NCBI GenBank assembly: GCA_937967995.1
Contig: CALBTB010000005.1
Span: forward strand, 1 to 64,000
Direction: 5' to 3'
From: an uncultured Gammaproteobacteria bacterium
GTDB lineage: Bacteria > Pseudomonadota > Gammaproteobacteria > UBA6429 > Thiohalophilaceae
DNA: 64,000 nt
The notes under the pieces were generated by a model, which made no database searches, was not told the origin of the DNA, and saw only the letters and a list, made by a program, of their open reading frames with translations. Shown here piece by piece: positions 61,522 to 64,000 of this stretch (the stretch's first letter is position 1; the number at the start of each line of letters is the position of its first letter). The position numbers were made by a program, and so were the translations under genes.

Positions 61522-63825
61522 TTAACCAGACGCCTGTTCAGCCTGATCCTCGTCATCCTCCATGGGCGCGATGTAATCACAATCCTGCTGTGGACAGACT
61601 TTTTCCGCGCCGCGACGCTTGGTCACTTTTTTGGTCAGCATGGGCCACGAACATTGAGGACAGGCTTCCTTGAGCGGCTCGTTCCATACGGCATATTTAC
61701 ACTCAGGATAATGCTCACAGGAATAAAAGATCTTGCCGCGCCGGGACTTGCGTTTCAGCATACTGCCTTTCTTGCACTCCGGGCATTTCACGCCGGTATC
61801 TTCCGGCTTTTCGAGTGGCTCGATATATTTACAGTCCGGATATCCGCTGCAACCGATAAACTTGCCGTACTTGCCATGGCGAATTAATAAATCCGATTTA
61901 CATTCCGGACATTTACGACCGGCAACTGCTTCCTGATCCTTGTCGTCATCTTCATTGACGTTACGTGTATAGCTGCATTCCGGATAATTATTACAACCGA
62001 TAAACCGCCCGCGCCGGCCCAGTCGAATGGCCAGGTCGCCTCCGCACTCCGGACATTTTTCATCGATGGCTTCATGTGTGACGTCCTTGCGGTCGACATT
62101 CTTTTCCTTGTCATCGACCAGGTCCTTGAACGGCTTCCAGAAATTACGCATGACCGGCACCCAGTCCTGTTCACCACGTGAAATGGCGTCCAGATCATCT
62201 TCCATACGCGCCGTAAAATCATAATCAACATAATTGGTGAAATGCTCGGTCAGAAACTTGTTAACAATTCTGCCCACATCCGTGGGAATAAACCGTTTCT
62301 TGTCCATCTCCACATATTCACGTTGTTGTAACGTCGAAATGATGGATGCATAAGTGGAAGGCCGGCCGATGCCATGTTCTTCCAGCGACTTGACCAGGGA
62401 AGCTTCCGTGTAACGAGGTGGTGGCTCGGTAAAATGCTGCTCGGGTTTTACTTTAAGCAATTTGACTTTCTTGCCTTCCTCAAGCGGTGGCAACATTTTT
62501 TCATCATCATCAGGCTTGGCATCATCGGAACCTTCCTGGTACACCGCCATAAAGCCCGGATCCACCAGTGTCGAACCATTGGCCCGAAAAATATGCTTGT
62601 CACCGGCATTCAGGTTCACCGAAACCGTATCGAGCGTGGCATGAACCATCTGGCAGGCGACCGTGCGTTTCCATATCAGGTCATAGAGGCGAAACTGATC
62701 CTTACTGAGGTGCTTTTTAATGGCATCCGGCTCATGTAACACCGAGGTAGGACGAATGGCTTCGTGGGCTTCCTGTGCATTCTTGGATTTGGTTTTGTAG
62801 GTACGAGGTTCCTTGGGAACATTTTTTTCACCAAACCGTTCACTAATGTATTCACGGATTTCATTCAGCGCTTCATCAGCCAGGTTCACCGAATCGGTAC
62901 GCATATAAGTGATCAAACCGACCGTATCGCCACCAATATCAATACCTTCATACAACTGCTGCGCAATACTCATGGTCTTTCTGGCCGTGAACCCAAGTTT
63001 ACGGGCCGCTTCCTGTTGCATGGTGGATGTGGTGAATGGAGCGGCAGGATTGCGTTTACGCTTTTTCTTGTCGACCTTGGTGATCAGCAACTCACCGCTG
63101 GCCGCCTTGATGATATCACTTTCAGCCTGTCTGGCTTTTTTCTCGTTATTGATGGTGAACTGGCTGAGTTTTTTACCATCGTAATGAATCAGCTTGGAAC
63201 CGAAAGATGAACCATCAGACTCAACATCCGCTTCGATGCTCCAGTATTCCTTTGGCTTGAATTTCTCAATCTCAAGTTCCCGCTCTACGATCAGTCGCAA
63301 TGCCGGGCTCTGAACACGACCGGCTGACAAACCGCGGCGAATTTTTTTCCACAACAAAGGGGAGAGATTAAAGCCCACCAGGTAATCCAGTGCGCGTCGC
63401 GCCAGTTGTGCATCAATCAGGGCGGTGGACAGTTCACGTGGATGGTCAATGGCATCCTGTACGGATCGCTTGGTAATTTCATTGAAAGAAACACGGCCGA
63501 CCTTTTTGTCATCCAGGACACCTTTTGCCTTGAGAATTTCATACAGGTGCCATGATATCGCTTCACCTTCACGGTCCGGGTCAGTCGCCAGATACAGGGC
63601 ATCGGCCTTTTTCAGTGCCTTAATAATCGCATCAACATGTTTTTCGTTTTTTTCAATCAGCTGGTACTTCATGGAGAAGTCATTGGCTGGATCCACTGCG
63701 CCTTCCTTGGGTAATAAATCGCGCACGTGGCCATATGAAGCCAACACTTCAAATCCTTTACCAAGATACTTTTTAATGGTCTTCGCCTTGGCCGGCGACT
63801 CAACGATAACCAGACTTTTTGCCAT
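61522..63825 (-). CDS. topA: DNA topoisomerase I
   Basis: TopA relaxes negative supercoils. The 767-residue protein has an N-terminal Toprim domain (SLVIVESPAKAKTIKKYLG, with DPDREGEA near residue 78), and the active-site Tyr near residue 307 in LITYMRTDSVNL. The C-terminus has four Cys4 zinc ribbons, starting near CPECGGDL, CPECKSDL, CPECKKGS and CPQCSWPM. The length is slightly below that of Escherichia coli. It is next to smg upstream, as usual. Confidence 0.97.
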   Translation of the reverse strand: MAKSLVIVESPAKAKTIKKYLGKGFEVLASYGHVRDLLPKEGAVDPANDFSMKYQLIEKNEKHVDAIIKALKKADALYLATDPDREGEAISWHLYEILKAKGVLDDKKVGRVSFNEITKRSVQDAIDHPRELSTALIDAQLARRALDYLVGFNLSPLLWKKIRRGLSAGRVQSPALRLIVERELEIEKFKPKEYWSIEADVESDGSSFGSKLIHYDGKKLSQFTINNEKKARQAESDIIKAASGELLITKVDKKKRKRNPAAPFTTSTMQQEAARKLGFTARKTMSIAQQLYEGIDIGGDTVGLITYMRTDSVNLADEALNEIREYISERFGEKNVPKEPRTYKTKSKNAQEAHEAIRPTSVLHEPDAIKKHLSKDQFRLYDLIWKRTVACQMVHATLDTVSVNLNAGDKHIFRANGSTLVDPGFMAVYQEGSDDAKPDDDEKMLPPLEEGKKVKLLKVKPEQHFTEPPPRYTEASLVKSLEEHGIGRPSTYASIISTLQQREYVEMDKKRFIPTDVGRIVNKFLTEHFTNYVDYDFTARMEDDLDAISRGEQDWVPVMRNFWKPFKDLVDDKEKNVDRKDVTHEAIDEKCPECGGDLAIRLGRRGRFIGCNNYPECSYTRNVNEDDDKDQEAVAGRKCPECKSDLLIRHGKYGKFIGCSGYPDCKYIEPLEKPEDTGVKCPECKKGSMLKRKSRRGKIFYSCEHYPECKYAVWNEPLKEACPQCSWPMLTKKVTKRRGAEKVCPQQDCDYIAPMEDDEDQAEQASG

Positions 63826-63861
63826 ACTATACGTCCTGAAACTACGATAATCCTAAAATGC

Positions 63862-63885
63862 CAATGCCCGCATTAGCGGGCATTG
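63862..63885 (-). terminator. Candidate terminator of smg
   Basis: CAATGCCCGC (63862-63871) and GCGGGCATTG (63876-63885) form a perfect 10-bp stem with a 4-base loop, followed on the minus strand by a short T-rich stretch. It lies between smg and topA, which are both on the minus strand. Confidence 0.6.
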
Positions 63886-63908
63886 TATTGAACCAGTGTC
63901 AAAATATG

Positions 63909-64000
63909 TTAGTGCAAGTTTCCGGCATTTTCATCAAAAACCAGATCTTCCATCCAGGCGTAGGCTTCTTCCCGGCCCGGCTGATTAAACAATACCATGA
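63909..64000 (-). CDS. smg: Smg (DUF494) protein, C-terminal fragment
   Basis: The last 29 full codons read MVLFNQPGREEAYAWMEDLV then FDENAGNLH and stop. This matches the end of the Smg/DUF494 family, which has MVLFNIPG and a terminal LH in Escherichia coli. The gene continues beyond the right edge. The smg-topA order is conserved in gammaproteobacteria. The family is small and of uncertain function. Confidence 0.88.
   Translation of the reverse strand, partial: MVLFNQPGREEAYAWMEDLVFDENAGNLH

Noticed and set aside
1..64000. CRISPR arrays, rRNA, tRNA and insertion sequences
   Set aside because: I looked for regularly spaced repeats, cloverleaf-like sequences and transposase motifs and found none; short hairpins and direct repeats listed above are too small.

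Overview
The window reads as a chromosomal segment of a gammaproteobacterium with roughly even base composition. It is densely packed with housekeeping genes. The order pilMNOPQ-aroK-aroB-(SPOR ATPase)-gltB-gltD-hemE, with ponA divergent from pilM and a malic enzyme, a nuclease and rpmE beyond it, matches the order I know from Pseudomonas. rho, trxA and an RhlB-type helicase follow, then hemF, tsaC, topA and the end of smg. Lipid A, type IV pilus, secretin and lipoprotein genes show a Gram-negative envelope. A partial Tat-signal protein at the left edge resembles SoxY-type starts and would fit a sulfur oxidiser, but only 18 residues are visible. I saw no rRNA, tRNA, CRISPR array, insertion sequence or prophage.

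The left part (1-19000) is more accessory. It holds a small outer-membrane barrel, an amino-acid permease, an LpxC-family deacetylase divergent from an AraC-family regulator, and a three-gene set of a DUF3604 lipoprotein, a membrane-anchored parvulin-like isomerase and a HupE/UreJ-type membrane protein. Next come a YiaW/YiaV-like pair with a CPA1-type antiporter facing an ion channel, two small secreted proteins, and an operon of a membrane protein, a sensor kinase and a sigma-54-dependent regulator.

The middle (19000-31600) carries lptM-lysA, then dapF-DUF484-xerC, interrupted by an orphan solute-binding protein on the other strand. A metal-uptake island follows: a ZnuB-like permease, a ZnuA-like binding protein, a porin-like protein and a small His/Cys-rich secreted peptide, with no ATPase gene nearby. 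After it lie a CPA2-type antiporter, glyoxalase I, a GFA-family protein and hemE.

The right part (31600-64000) is core metabolism and envelope biogenesis: glutamate synthase, a SPOR-domain ATPase with a WGR protein, dgt, shikimate genes, type IV pilus assembly, PBP1A, malic enzyme, a secreted nuclease, ribosomal protein L31, Rho, thioredoxin, a DEAD-box helicase, an OmpA-like lipoprotein, HemF, TsaC, a FliB-like protein and topoisomerase I.

The observations I find most interesting are these: a perfect terminator hairpin behind rpmE that also encodes the signal peptide of the next gene; three helically phased TTGTCAT boxes between the lpxC-like gene and the AraC regulator; the ATPase-less metal island with its long inverted repeat; the DUF3604/isomerase/HupE trio; and a tandem 10-bp repeat upstream of the OmpA-like lipoprotein gene. 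All functions come from reading motifs and recalled families; no searches were run.
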